From G965237725 sp965237725 (GTDB taxonomy: Bacteria > Pseudomonadota > Gammaproteobacteria > Arenicellales > Poriferihabitantaceae), in NCBI GenBank assembly GCA_965237725.1, contig OZ250151.1, forward strand, positions 2,170,001 to 2,234,000: DNA of 64,000 bases, given 5' to 3'. Both the position numbers and the translations under genes were made by a program. Below are positions 35,801-44,571 of the stretch, one piece after another. A model generated the notes under the pieces. The model ran no database searches, was not told the origin of the DNA, and was given only the letters and a program-made list of their open reading frames with translations. Position 1 is the first letter of the stretch. Each line of letters starts with the position of its first letter.

Positions 35801-36091
35801 TTCAATATTGCGCGTAAACATGACTACCGCACCAATGTGGTCATGCACGATTTCACTACTATAGGAATAAGGCACACCAATCGCCATGGTATCTCCGCTG
35901 ATCTCAATGGTGGTACCGAAATACCCATAATCGGTTATGGATTGACGAGATACCTGGGAGTGAATGTAGTGATCCGATGTTGCAAACAGTTCTAAAGGAG
36001 ACACAGAAATTAGACCTATACCAAAACAGGCTATAAATTTTCTAAAAGCGTTCACAGATTTATGAGGCATAGGCAATTTAATTTTCCACAC
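32891..36091 (-). CDS. Large secreted FG-GAP propeller protein with HEXXH metalloprotease-like site
   Basis: A 1066-residue protein. An N-terminal signal peptide (residues about 8-38, FRKFIACFGIGLISVSPLELFA) is followed by FG-GAP/integrin-like repeats to about residue 430 (each with a GDTMAIGVPYS-type motif), then a beta-sandwich region. HEYFH at 708-712 (VIVNHEYFHAVQWGY) and SEST about 40 residues later form a gluzincin-type zinc site. The C-terminal 250 residues are unrecognised. It is probably a secreted protease or adhesin; I could not match a named family for the whole. The downstream PhoD-like gene is on the same strand, 45 bases away. Confidence 0.75.
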   Translation of the reverse strand: MWKIKLPMPHKSVNAFRKFIACFGIGLISVSPLELFATSDHYIHSQVSRQSITDYGYFGTTIEISGDTMAIGVPYSYSSEIVHDHIGAVVMFTRNIETDAWEEQQVLVPSDATYGQKFGEIMALDGDTLIVGDPLVGSGLQRRLGAFYIFKRDESDGRWIEVGKKSAETPLRDMGFGSALAIRGDVIAVSANLHETLRQISIYQKNATAEFGWEWIRTIDDPEPDNLSNFGSSLGLSENYVLVGDKLRRACNENQPCVNFSGAAYIFNLGTNGEELWVEPVKLMPNSPESFSEFGFLVQLQGDSAYVASPGYPGVDSQANSGKVFEFRQDPDDSRHWPQVSAIDTTALSGPVRFGQDFLVAENVLAIGAPHDNQSQGAVHLFTRDDLDTDNWIDSSHIKAAEGIGGENFGTAVAIHDDELLIGSPQSYHTGGAVFISPIFPEQERALERHPPLYPIVGSLEDDGEVYGYNGITVEAVDADLDQPVDIWIHDIDPPAEFPFDDQTSLLSSYIAIGARNTQVAEAGHFSVIFPVPDGVDTDHLAVALSSDLPDNFQIDQEDDPGWEFIGGSFDQSSQTFSISVNRLDDSGARFVLIENPIIDFALMRTFTLDSGIQFNIHCMARHILTGEERCDDEIIDRVQDMLTIASINYETFNLPLTRPIIDVNLVPCFLKDELAWFRNENERIYFCLSRLRNENVTAAEQQVIVNHEYFHAVQWGYRNRRDAEKIFKTSKQDIWGLRNRWISESTAVTASYILGHNFGVPDREPHRIDIPLDASASEGRYAAKLDNATQGHIRHKFPAYRAWSFWYFLLRSNHDATRLESVLDQGVNNESLNSNFPTMGLGGGLPPDPTALASEYWAWAKEVALEHQIPELNIVNPCILDARVAPRSKYHHFDTGIGNYFPGRALKVSDFEEDHEELLASGSLRAMTSRVFEIKYDADLVGNGDKPDVSVEVIVEGMSDVANYKVLAGVPGQELHGFDDDGKMDGCIEGKEGRAKIKDLQEGEKLYILLSHTLSPPGSTIEIPGNPVTRTFPEEFEYKVWAFRTSERRNPGEEGLEEESEEVPG

Positions 36092-36446
36092 TAATACAGT
36101 CTGTTTACTTGTCTTAAATTTAGTTTAAACCAAATAAACTGTTGGTGTAAGAAAATTTGCCCTGGAATGCACTGTCGCTCCAATTTGCACCTAAATAGGT
36201 TTGACCATCAAGAGAATGGGTTTTATGCTTTACATGTTTCAAGTTGGCACAAAATTCCTTCTTTGAGGTAGATGCCAATTTCATTCAGAAATATGCCAAA
36301 CTCAGAAATAATAATTGGAATGATGTGGGGTCAGGATGTGGGGTCAGGTCTTTGATTTTGAATTTTGTATTGAAGCGACAGTTTACTTATCTAAAATTCA
36401 GATTTAATTAAGTAAACCATCCCAATAATTACTGGAATTACGGTCT
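36092..36446. repeat. Intergenic region with repeat families A and B
   Basis: Bases 36323-36360 carry TGTGGGGTCAGG twice in tandem followed by TCTTTGATTTTG (family A, reverse). Bases 36373-36423 form an inverted repeat, GACAGTTTACTTA and TAAGTAAACCATCCC (family B, imperfect). The rest is AT-rich with no gene seen. Confidence 0.6.
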
Positions 36447-37547
36447 ATGAAAATACTGGTTTTTCCTAAGTATAGTGAGTTGGGTGCCAGTAGCCGCGTC
36501 AGGATGTATCAGTATTTCCCTGAATTAGAACGATCTGGAATTGAGCTCAGAATATCTGCGCTGTTAAGTGACAATTATATCCGTTCAATTTATGCGTCTC
36601 AAAAACCGAAATTCTTAATAATTGCTATCGCCTATATAAAAAGATTTTTTACCGTTCTCAAAGCGAGAAACTATGACTTGGTATGGGTCGAAAAAGAACT
36701 ATTTCCATGGACGCCTATTCTGGACAAATTATTATTGAAACTACTTGGCGTCAAATATGTAGTTGATATTGATGATGCGATACACATTCAATACGAAAAC
36801 GCCAGGAAGCTTTTACCCAGGCTATTACTGAAGAATAAAATTTCCAGATTTTTAAGCTCGGCCAGTCTCGTGGCTGCAGGCAACACCACCTTGGTTCAAT
36901 ACGCCGAGAAAGGCGGGGCCAGGAATGTTCGGTATCTACCGACAGTTGTAGATTTAGAAGAATATCTTTGCCCAAAAGTAAACAGTCAGAAAAATGATTT
37001 TGTAATCGGATGGATTGGGACGCCGTTATCGCAGCATCACATCGGGTTGATAAAAAAACCATTGCTCAGCATTCTCGACAGCGAATCCGTCTCATTTGTC
37101 ACAATTGGAACCCGAGAAAATGAAATAGAACATGGCCAGGCCATTTCAATACCCTGGAGTAAGGGGAAAGAAGTGTCTGAATTACAAAAGATTGATGTGG
37201 GTTTGATGCCTTTGCCTGATGCCCCATTTGAAAGGGGTAAGTGTGGGTATAAGCTGATTCAGTATATGGCCTGCGGAAAGCCGGTTATTGCATCTCCCGT
37301 GGGTGTCAACAGCGATCTGATTACCCATGGGCATGATGGGTTTCTGGCGGAGACGGAAGATGATTGGACAAAGTATTTAACTTTCTTGAAGAACGATGTT
37401 GAACGCCGAGAGGAGATGGGTCGCAATGCCCGGAGAAAAATTGAGGAAAGCTACTCTCTACAGGTATGGTCCCCTATATTGGTTGAATTATTACATTCAT
37501 TGGTTAACCATTCTTCAGCAGTTCAACCGCAGTATCAGGACGCATAA
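36447..37547 (+). CDS. Glycosyltransferase family 4-like
   Basis: A 366-residue GT-B glycosyltransferase. The N-domain starts MKILVFPKYSELGASSRVRMY and contains KYVVDIDDAIH, and the C-domain has the nucleotide-sugar site GLMPLPDAPFERGKCGYKLIQYMACGKPVIAS with the EX7E-like spacing. The last 44 bases overlap the convergent deacetylase-like gene. It opens the glycan/sulfotransferase block. The donor sugar is unknown. Confidence 0.88.
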   Translation: MKILVFPKYSELGASSRVRMYQYFPELERSGIELRISALLSDNYIRSIYASQKPKFLIIAIAYIKRFFTVLKARNYDLVWVEKELFPWTPILDKLLLKLLGVKYVVDIDDAIHIQYENARKLLPRLLLKNKISRFLSSASLVAAGNTTLVQYAEKGGARNVRYLPTVVDLEEYLCPKVNSQKNDFVIGWIGTPLSQHHIGLIKKPLLSILDSESVSFVTIGTRENEIEHGQAISIPWSKGKEVSELQKIDVGLMPLPDAPFERGKCGYKLIQYMACGKPVIASPVGVNSDLITHGHDGFLAETEDDWTKYLTFLKNDVERREEMGRNARRKIEESYSLQVWSPILVELLHSLVNHSSAVQPQYQDA

Positions 37548-38481
37548 ACTGAAATTCATTTCCTTTTAATTCGTGAAGAAGGAAATCCACATTCTTTTTA
37601 ATTCGATATTGATGTCTCGGATTAGAATAAGAGTCAGATCTTGCGGCTATACATAGCTGCTTATCGTCATAGATATTCATACACTGGTGAACGATTTCTT
37701 TGAAAATTTTAATTGGCGCTGCAATATTAAGTGTAAATTGTGCGCCATGAGTCCTTTCTGGAAATCGTTTCTTAAAAACCATTTTATGAAACCACCCATA
37801 GTGTTTCGGATCTATCCAGCCCGTGCTCACTGGGAAATGTCTTAATCCCACGCGTTTGGTTTTATCTTCCTGACTAATATCATTGCTTTGTGAAAAGTAG
37901 GGATAACGGGGCGCAAAATCATATCCAGGTATGAGTCCGTTGTAGTTTCCTTTAGGATGCAATCGTTCAGCCTGGGAATGGCCTGACTCAACCGTGAAAT
38001 CATATTCGCAACCAAGGCTTTCCATAAGCTCGGCTGTATGAGTAGACATCCATCTATCGCCAAATTTAGATGCTTTAGCGTCATAACCGAAACAACGGGA
38101 AAACACGTCAAAGGAAAGCAAGGTATTCTTCTCAACTGTCTCAGGCGTTCCATGATCTATTAACCAACTCTTGCCATCCTTTTGTAATTTAAAAGCATGG
38201 GGATGGGCGCCCATCATGTCTCCTATATTTTCTAAGTCGTGAAAGTTTTTTTGATATTTTTTGAATCCCCAATCTGCAGAACCATAAACACCTTGAATTT
38301 GATAATCCATACGAATTAGCCAGGTGAAGCTGGCAGCATGACCGGAGGCTTGTTCCAACTTTTTTCTCAGCTTTTCCATCATTGGCACGCCTTTCTCAAA
38401 CCCATACCAGGGGATATATTTTCCTGGTATAGGGAAAAAGGAATCCGGCTCAACGTCGATTATTAGAACGATAGGAAGCAT
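37504..38481 (-). CDS. Polysaccharide deacetylase-like protein
   Basis: A 325-residue protein with the NodB-type start (LPIVLIIDVEPDSFFP, first catalytic Asp pair), an MGAHPHAFKL His motif at about residue 90-96 and RWMSTHTAELMESLGCEYDFTV. This supports a metal-dependent carbohydrate-esterase fold, though several motifs are diverged. Its 3' end overlaps the GT4-like gene by 44 bases on the opposite strand. It probably trims or modifies the surface glycan. Confidence 0.7.
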   Translation of the reverse strand: MLPIVLIIDVEPDSFFPIPGKYIPWYGFEKGVPMMEKLRKKLEQASGHAASFTWLIRMDYQIQGVYGSADWGFKKYQKNFHDLENIGDMMGAHPHAFKLQKDGKSWLIDHGTPETVEKNTLLSFDVFSRCFGYDAKASKFGDRWMSTHTAELMESLGCEYDFTVESGHSQAERLHPKGNYNGLIPGYDFAPRYPYFSQSNDISQEDKTKRVGLRHFPVSTGWIDPKHYGWFHKMVFKKRFPERTHGAQFTLNIAAPIKIFKEIVHQCMNIYDDKQLCIAARSDSYSNPRHQYRIKKNVDFLLHELKGNEFQFMRPDTAVELLKNG

Positions 38482-38863
38482 ATAGAAAATTTATTTATGG
38501 GATCGACACTTGGCTGAATTGTACTCTAATCCGAGATCGTATTGAAACCGAAGCAATCCGGAGACAGAAGTTAAGAGTAACTAGCGAAACTAAATGTCAA
38601 CATATACGGGCGGAAAATCACGAAAATGTGATGCTGGAGAGGCTTAACTTAGCGCCATTCGGGACAGTATACTAATTAACTGATTGATGGCTTTCGGCCA
38701 GAACGCTTGGGGGGCAGGACAATACCAATTAGATTTTCTAAGTTTCAGATAAATTTAGGGCATCCTGATAGTTAAATCCCTCTTTTCAGCACCTTCTTGA
38801 TTTTGATAACATCACATACTGGTTGAGCATATAAATTTATTAACTCGATACAAAATTTAAATT
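38482..38863. repeat. Intergenic region with a family B copy
   Basis: Bases 38661-38735 (GGGACAGTATACTAATTAAC, then GATTGATGGCTTTCGGCCAG) resemble 29563-29640 over about 70 bases, including AACGCTTGGGG. Nothing else was recognised; the AT-rich end probably holds the promoter of the GDSL-type gene. Confidence 0.6.
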
Positions 38864-40105
38864 GTGATCGCAAATATTCCTAACCGTTTTTGGAACGTTA
38901 AAGAATCCTTTTTTTGGCTAATTTCATTGACCCTATCATTTATGGTCGGGATCGTAATTTGCGAATCTGCGATTCGCATTTTTATAGAGACAAATGAAGA
39001 TGGGCAAGATTTTCTGTTTGGAGAACCTTTAAGACCCTATCGTTTTCAGTTGATGAAAACACAAAAAGGACTAAATCGTTTTATTAATAGCGACTCTTCG
39101 TATGTAATTTACGATTCACAACTTGGCTGGACACATCGCAAAAACGGCAGATCTAAAAATAATTTGTATCAGGCCAATGCCGATGGAATAAGATCTGATA
39201 CTGATTACCCACTCAAGCCATCGCCTGATGTGATACGTATTGCACTTTTCGGTGATTCCTATACTCATAGCAGTGAAGTCTCATACCAGGAATCCTGGGG
39301 GTTCGTTCTGAAAAGTTTGCTTACCCGCAATGGCAAGAAAGTTGAAGTGATAAATTTTGGGGTCGGTGGTTACGGTATGGATCAGGCATACTTACGCTGG
39401 AAATATCAAGGAATTAATTACCAGCCAGACATCGTTATATTTGGTTTTCGCGCCCCGGACGCATTGAGAAATGTCAATGTTTTTAGGTCTATCTACAATC
39501 CTGGGAGCGGTGTACCCTTTTCCAAACCGAGATTTGTAATTCGAAATGATCGCCTTGAACTCGTAAATACGCCCACGATCCCTATTGAATTTATTATTCC
39601 CGTCTTACGGTCATTTTCTGAACAAGAGCTGTCAAAATATGAGTACTTCTTTGATGAAAATTATCGAGTTCACTGGTGGCAAAGAAGTAAGCTGGCTTCT
39701 GCCATTTATCATTTTATTGCTCCAAATGTCCGAAATCTGCCAAAAGACTCAAGAAAAACCGCCCACCCGTACAAACTTGATGGAGAAATAGGCCAACTAG
39801 CATTAGCAATTATTGACACTTTTGCCAATGAAGTAAACAGTCAAGGGGCGAAATTTTTGATGGTTCACCTACCGGCCAGTCGCGATCTGAAACGCTTAAT
39901 GAATGGGGAAAATCTAGTCTATTCAGAACTATTAGAAAAGATGGATAATTCCTACGCGGTTGCTCATCCCGAAGATCATATAAACTCGAAAAGTCTAGAT
40001 CACTTCGAAGGACACTACTCAGCCGAAGGCAACAAAATTACAGCACTCTCGGTCTTTGATATGTTAGAGCCGTTAATAAATTCGTTTCAACGTAAAACTG
40101 AGTAA
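38864..40105 (+). CDS. Membrane-anchored SGNH/GDSL-type hydrolase
   Basis: A 413-residue protein starting with GTG. One N-terminal membrane segment (residues about 15-38, FFWLISLTLSFMVGIVICES) precedes an SGNH domain: block I IRIALFGDSYTHSSEVSYQES with the nucleophile Ser, block III GFRAPD, and the C-terminal Asp/His region DHFEGHYSAEGN. Family members deacetylate or O-acetylate sugars. It sits between the GT4/deacetylase pair and two sulfotransferases. Its membrane topology places the domain in the periplasm, as inferred from the single anchor. Confidence 0.8.
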   Translation: MIANIPNRFWNVKESFFWLISLTLSFMVGIVICESAIRIFIETNEDGQDFLFGEPLRPYRFQLMKTQKGLNRFINSDSSYVIYDSQLGWTHRKNGRSKNNLYQANADGIRSDTDYPLKPSPDVIRIALFGDSYTHSSEVSYQESWGFVLKSLLTRNGKKVEVINFGVGGYGMDQAYLRWKYQGINYQPDIVIFGFRAPDALRNVNVFRSIYNPGSGVPFSKPRFVIRNDRLELVNTPTIPIEFIIPVLRSFSEQELSKYEYFFDENYRVHWWQRSKLASAIYHFIAPNVRNLPKDSRKTAHPYKLDGEIGQLALAIIDTFANEVNSQGAKFLMVHLPASRDLKRLMNGENLVYSELLEKMDNSYAVAHPEDHINSKSLDHFEGHYSAEGNKITALSVFDMLEPLINSFQRKTE

Positions 40106-40122
40106 AATAAATACCCTGTGTC

Positions 40123-40797
40123 CTAATATTTAAATAATTCAATATCCTCAGCGTAAAACGTTGAAACAATCTTTTTTGTGGATGTTGTGTAGTAGCTTTC
40201 CCAGTTTGTCCGTTTCGATAAATTATGGTGAGGGAGCGGGTAATCTGGAATCCCAATTTGCCGACAGGCGTAGTCAAATTCTTCCTGAAGTTTTTCAAAT
40301 CGTCCAATAAATTCGAAAATTATATTTTTATTACCATCAGTAAGCGCATTTGACTGGGTGTCCCAGTGGTAATTTTCGAATGCACGATCACGAATAACTT
40401 CGAGAACAAATCGTTCAAAAGTGAAAGCATCTGCAGACGATCCAACAGAATGTAATATAGAATCGAATAGACGGGCTTTTGGCCGGGAATTCTTAATTTT
40501 ATGAGTATTCCAATTTTCGTATTCGGTTCTCAAATGCTCATAGATTGAAACGACTCTGTCCCAAGGATTTCTTACAAATGCAAATGTAAAATAGGAATCC
40601 CATCTTTGTTCACCCACAAGTTCCCTGGCTTCTAGTCCTAACATTCGTCCCAGAACATTAGTGCGAGTACTTAACTGGCTCGTGTAAAAAGCCCCTTCGT
40701 TCCCATATCGTTCTTTTAGCGAAACATTTACACTTCGCCCACCTGTTTTTGCAACATGCAAGAAAACAAACTGATGCGCATCACATATCAGCGACAA
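40123..40797 (-). CDS. Sulfotransferase, type-2-like
   Basis: A 224-residue protein of the carbohydrate-sulfotransferase-like family. The 5'-phosphosulfate-binding loop is FLHVAKTGGRSVN, and the 3'-phosphate segment is FAFVRNPWDRVVSIYEHL. The C-terminus holds the DYACRQIGIPDYPLPHHNLSKR-type ending. It transfers sulfate from PAPS, probably to a glycan hydroxyl. It is three bases downstream of the next sulfotransferase gene, so the two are one transcriptional unit. Confidence 0.87.
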   Translation of the reverse strand: MSLICDAHQFVFLHVAKTGGRSVNVSLKERYGNEGAFYTSQLSTRTNVLGRMLGLEARELVGEQRWDSYFTFAFVRNPWDRVVSIYEHLRTEYENWNTHKIKNSRPKARLFDSILHSVGSSADAFTFERFVLEVIRDRAFENYHWDTQSNALTDGNKNIIFEFIGRFEKLQEEFDYACRQIGIPDYPLPHHNLSKRTNWESYYTTSTKKIVSTFYAEDIELFKY

Positions 40798-40800
40798 ATT

Positions 40801-41559
40801 TTATTCCCCTGCGAGGCTACTCGTTATTAAACCCGAGTTTTCCAGGTCCAATAACTTCAGTATAAACTCTTTATCTTGGTCGCTAAAGTGCTGTGAATAA
40901 TCACCAATCTTGCCACTCCTAAACTTGTATGTTTCCGCTCGATTGATATCTCTTGCCTGAAATCGTCTTTTCGAAAAAGCGCCTTGTTTCTCTAAAGCCT
41001 GCAAGTTATTAAATGCACAAAAATTAACAGCATTCGAGATATTCTCATTGTTTCGATTTACGCCGAGCAAATCAAGAATCTCAGATAATTGGGAAAACGT
41101 GTCCGCGTGTAAACTTTCATAACTAACATGGCGAAACCAACTGCAGTGATTTCGAACGATTGACCACATTTCCATAAACTCAAAGAATCTCTTTGTGCCA
41201 AGCTTGCTATCATGGAGAAATTCACTGAATGTGCCGTCAAACAAATTCTTTCTATATTTCGCCTGATAAAACGCAGACACCATTACATCTTCAACGTTGC
41301 GCGATAAATACAGAACTCTCCTGCTTTTGTACTTTCTCAATAATTCAGGAGCAGATGTAAATTTTGGATTTGACAGATCGCTACCTGCATGGGTAAAAAC
41401 AATCTTTGAGAGTTTGGCAATTTTACATAATCGATCCAAATTCTCCACTTCAATGTTGCAATTGGGATACGACTCGACGAGGTATTGTCCGATAAGCAAT
41501 CGCAACCATGTACGTCCTGACTTAGGGTACGAAACAATGAATGTCGTATCAGGTTTCAC
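40801..41559 (-). CDS. Sulfotransferase, type-1-like
   Basis: A 252-residue cytosolic-type sulfotransferase. The PAPS 5' site is FIVSYPKSGRTWLRLL, and the 3' site is RRVLYLSRNVEDVMVSAFYQ. It ends in a helical region with IGDYSQHFSDQDKEFILKLL. It is upstream of another sulfotransferase on the same strand with three bases between, so two sulfation steps probably work together. Confidence 0.9.
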   Translation of the reverse strand: MKPDTTFIVSYPKSGRTWLRLLIGQYLVESYPNCNIEVENLDRLCKIAKLSKIVFTHAGSDLSNPKFTSAPELLRKYKSRRVLYLSRNVEDVMVSAFYQAKYRKNLFDGTFSEFLHDSKLGTKRFFEFMEMWSIVRNHCSWFRHVSYESLHADTFSQLSEILDLLGVNRNNENISNAVNFCAFNNLQALEKQGAFSKRRFQARDINRAETYKFRSGKIGDYSQHFSDQDKEFILKLLDLENSGLITSSLAGE

Positions 41560-41594
41560 TAATTCTTCAACTCTTGCATTAGACCGAAGATCAA

Positions 41595-42557
41595 TTACAA
41601 CTCGTCAAGGCCATAACTTTTGACCGTTTCTAGCACATTGTCACGAATGTTCATGGCGATTGACAGGCGTTCGGTAAACTGGCTTTTTTTGATAGCACGT
41701 TTTAAGTCACCAAAACCTGCAGTCATTTTTTTTCTCCAGTATGTATTAATCCATGCACTGGTAGAATACACGCCAGAACCTTTGATACCTCCGGTCATGT
41801 GAATCATCCGTATATCATCGATCTTGCACAATCCAAGACCGAAACATTTATGCCTATAATTGTAGGCATTGGGCAACCAATCAAACTTCCCATATGCTCC
41901 AATTGTAGTCGCTAGTGCAGCCATGTTACTGGTGCAAACACAATGATGCTTTAGGGGGTGATTTATAAAATGGTACCTGATGGTAGACTGATGTGATTCC
42001 CAAGTCGACTTGAAATCAAATTCTGGCGGAAACAATAATACACCACCGTTAACGTAAACATAAATCAGTTTTTGTGCTCCGTGGTTTTGGTCAATCAGAA
42101 CTCTAAAGGACTCGTTTATGGGCATGGTTTCTGCTTGCAATAATTTCATCCCAAGGTCGTCCTGAATAATACGCCACCTTGAAGGACTTACGCGATTATT
42201 ACCACTCACTGCACCATAAATTTTGTCTTTCGGAAGATCCAATAACGGCTCAATAGGACCAGTAAATACGACATCATTGTCAATCAGCAGGATTTGATGC
42301 CCAAATTTAGCCTCAGCGCCTTGTATGGTGTTACTAGTTTTGGAAAATGAATCATTGGGACCCGCACTAGAATCTCTTACGACAACGTTTATTGAAGAAA
42401 GAAATGATTTCAGTGATGCTGGCATCTTACCAATACTAAAAATCTCCAAAGGCGCACAATTTCGAGCATAGCGATGCCAGGAGGCGGCAAGTAGAGCGGT
42501 GTGAATTAAATACTTAGGTTTGTTCGATCGGAAATCCGAAACGGTTCGAATGAGCAT
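41595..42557 (-). CDS. Putative GT-A glycosyltransferase
   Basis: A 320-residue protein with a GT-A-like core: FGHQILLIDNDVVFTGPIEPLL contains a D-x-D metal site, followed by VYVNGGVLLFPPEF (acceptor-side motif) and IRMIHMTGGIKGSG near the C-terminus. I cannot assign a CAZy family confidently; GT8-like or an unclassified family are options. It is 35 bases upstream of the sulfotransferase pair on the same strand. Confidence 0.65.
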   Translation of the reverse strand: MLIRTVSDFRSNKPKYLIHTALLAASWHRYARNCAPLEIFSIGKMPASLKSFLSSINVVVRDSSAGPNDSFSKTSNTIQGAEAKFGHQILLIDNDVVFTGPIEPLLDLPKDKIYGAVSGNNRVSPSRWRIIQDDLGMKLLQAETMPINESFRVLIDQNHGAQKLIYVYVNGGVLLFPPEFDFKSTWESHQSTIRYHFINHPLKHHCVCTSNMAALATTIGAYGKFDWLPNAYNYRHKCFGLGLCKIDDIRMIHMTGGIKGSGVYSTSAWINTYWRKKMTAGFGDLKRAIKKSQFTERLSIAMNIRDNVLETVKSYGLDEL

Positions 42558-42788
42558 ATTGAAAAATCAAATCCTGGACCACAAGAATAACAGAATATTA
42601 GATAATAGGCGCTTTATAATCTACCTGGCACCTGATGAACACACTAAGATTTATTAATCAAAATTAGTATACCAATCAGTGTATTTTTCAAGAGGCATTA
42701 CTTGTTTCTCGATGCCTCCCATTAATTTGGGTATGCCTGAAATTACGCAATTAGTTTGAATGTATTATTATTGAGTTAAATAAGTATT

Positions 42789-43667
42789 ATGACCTGTAGT
42801 AATCCCACTAAAAATATTTGGACCTATTGGCACCAAGGTTGGAGTGATGCCCCGGCAATAGTTAAACAATGCGGTCGTTCCTGGGAACAGTACAATCCGA
42901 ACTATAAAATTCATTTTCTCGACGAACATTCAGTCAAAGACTATGTGGAAATACCTGCTCACTTTAACCTTGATCGACGTGATATGACAATCACGAAAAT
43001 ATCCAATTTTGTTCGTTTAGCGTTGTTGAACAGGCACGGTGGCGTCTGGGTAGATGCCACCCTCATGTGTATGAAGCCATTAGATGATTGGATTTATGAA
43101 CATTATGATGCCGAATTTTTTGTATTTCATAGTCCTGATCACAGTCGCCTGATTGCGTCCTGGTTTATTGCAGCAGAACCAGGTAACAAATTGCTTGAAA
43201 CGTTCCTATCCAACTACTCAAATTTTTTCAGAAACAATTACTTCTGGAATAAAAATACTGCCATTGGGAAACCGATATCAAAATTTCTTACTCGCAGATG
43301 GAGAGTGAATGTCAAGTCAACAACATTGTGGCATTCCTGGTTTGTACGAAAAGCCCTGGGGGTGTATCCCTACTTTATATTGCACTACACATTCAATAAA
43401 ATAATTATTGAAAATATTGAGTGCACAAGTATTTGGAACCAAATACCCCCAAGTTCCGCAAAACCGTGCCTTAAACTTCAACGTATGGGGAAAAAGTCGA
43501 AATATATTAACAAAGCAAAACAATATGTCGATTCTGGGGCAACCCCAGTGTTTAAACTTAATTGGAGATTGGATATTTCTCGTGAGTTTTGGCGCGAAAT
43601 TCTCCCTTACATTGAAGTCAAAGCGTATCACGCAAAATCAGAAAAAAAGTACGATATACCAACGTGA
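42789..43667 (+). CDS. Capsular-polysaccharide-synthesis-type glycosyltransferase
   Basis: A 292-residue protein of the capsular polysaccharide synthesis type (GT32-like): NIWTYWHQGWSDAPAIVKQC at the N-terminus, FVRLALLNRHGGVWVDATLM with the D-x-T/D-type metal site, and a SWFIAAEPGNKLLETFL acceptor region. It probably adds one sugar to a surface glycan. A GT8-like gene follows about 78 bases later on the same strand. Confidence 0.85.
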   Translation: MTCSNPTKNIWTYWHQGWSDAPAIVKQCGRSWEQYNPNYKIHFLDEHSVKDYVEIPAHFNLDRRDMTITKISNFVRLALLNRHGGVWVDATLMCMKPLDDWIYEHYDAEFFVFHSPDHSRLIASWFIAAEPGNKLLETFLSNYSNFFRNNYFWNKNTAIGKPISKFLTRRWRVNVKSTTLWHSWFVRKALGVYPYFILHYTFNKIIIENIECTSIWNQIPPSSAKPCLKLQRMGKKSKYINKAKQYVDSGATPVFKLNWRLDISREFWREILPYIEVKAYHAKSEKKYDIPT

Positions 43668-43744
43668 TGAATTTACTAAATTGATAGCCGTGAATCTATC
43701 ATCGAACCTGGCAAGATCAACAAAATATTTTGCAACGTAAAACC

Positions 43745-44524
43745 ATGAGCATATGCATATGCACAGTTGTAGTGGGGGAAAAGGTGGAGCAATATTCCAG
43801 ATACACCATCCCGTCAATGCGACAGTATGCAAAAAGAGTTGGCGCCACATTTGTAATTATAAGGAAATCCAATCTTTCGAAAACTTTTTACAAGGCTTCT
43901 TATGAAAAGTTTCGCATAAAAGACCTTCTTGAGAGCCATGAAAGGGTATTGTTTCTTGACGCGGATGTTCTTGTGCTTCCCCAAGCAATTAATGTTTTTG
44001 ATCAAGTTCCGGATAATTTCTTGGGGGTAACTAAAGTTGGCCGTAGATTGCCTGGAATTAACCAAGAACGAAAATCAATAAGCGCGATTTTTAACTATTC
44101 CATTGATCCAGAAAACTATTTCAATAGCGGGGTGATGCTTGCATCCAAAAAACATGCACAGCTTTTTGATTACAATCATTTTGATGTGGTTAGATGGGCG
44201 GTGGCCAGAAAAAATCGAGTAGTTAAAGCATATAATGATCAATCCGTATTGAATTATCGTGCACAAACTCTAGGATTGGATCTTTTTAATTTGGGCTCGG
44301 CGTTCAATTTCACTCGGGTATGGGGTGAATTTCACACGCGTTTCGCCCAGAATTTCATTCATTATGCGGGAATACGCCAACAACGAGAAATCTGGCTGTC
44401 AGAGGATTGCAACCTAATTTCGAATTCCGTTAAATATTTTCTATTTTCTAGATTTTCGCTATTATCGAGAATTAGAGATCATTATCTTCAATCAAAAGGC
44501 ATCGAACTGACTCGTAGAAAATAG
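43745..44524 (+). CDS. Glycosyltransferase family 8-like
   Basis: About 259 residues from the ATG at 43745, chosen over a TTG five codons upstream. It is a GT8 enzyme: YEKFRIKDLLESHERVLFLDADVLVLPQ contains the D-x-D site, and NYFNSGVMLASKKHA and NDQSVLNYRAQTLGLDLFNL are family landmarks. The last HxxG motif is FIHYAGI. It is co-oriented with the preceding capsule-type glycosyltransferase. Confidence 0.88.
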   Translation: MSICICTVVVGEKVEQYSRYTIPSMRQYAKRVGATFVIIRKSNLSKTFYKASYEKFRIKDLLESHERVLFLDADVLVLPQAINVFDQVPDNFLGVTKVGRRLPGINQERKSISAIFNYSIDPENYFNSGVMLASKKHAQLFDYNHFDVVRWAVARKNRVVKAYNDQSVLNYRAQTLGLDLFNLGSAFNFTRVWGEFHTRFAQNFIHYAGIRQQREIWLSEDCNLISNSVKYFLFSRFSLLSRIRDHYLQSKGIELTRRK

Positions 44525-44571
44525 CTCTGTGCTAGTTTCACAGTAATCTCGATTGATCCAGAGATGCAAGA

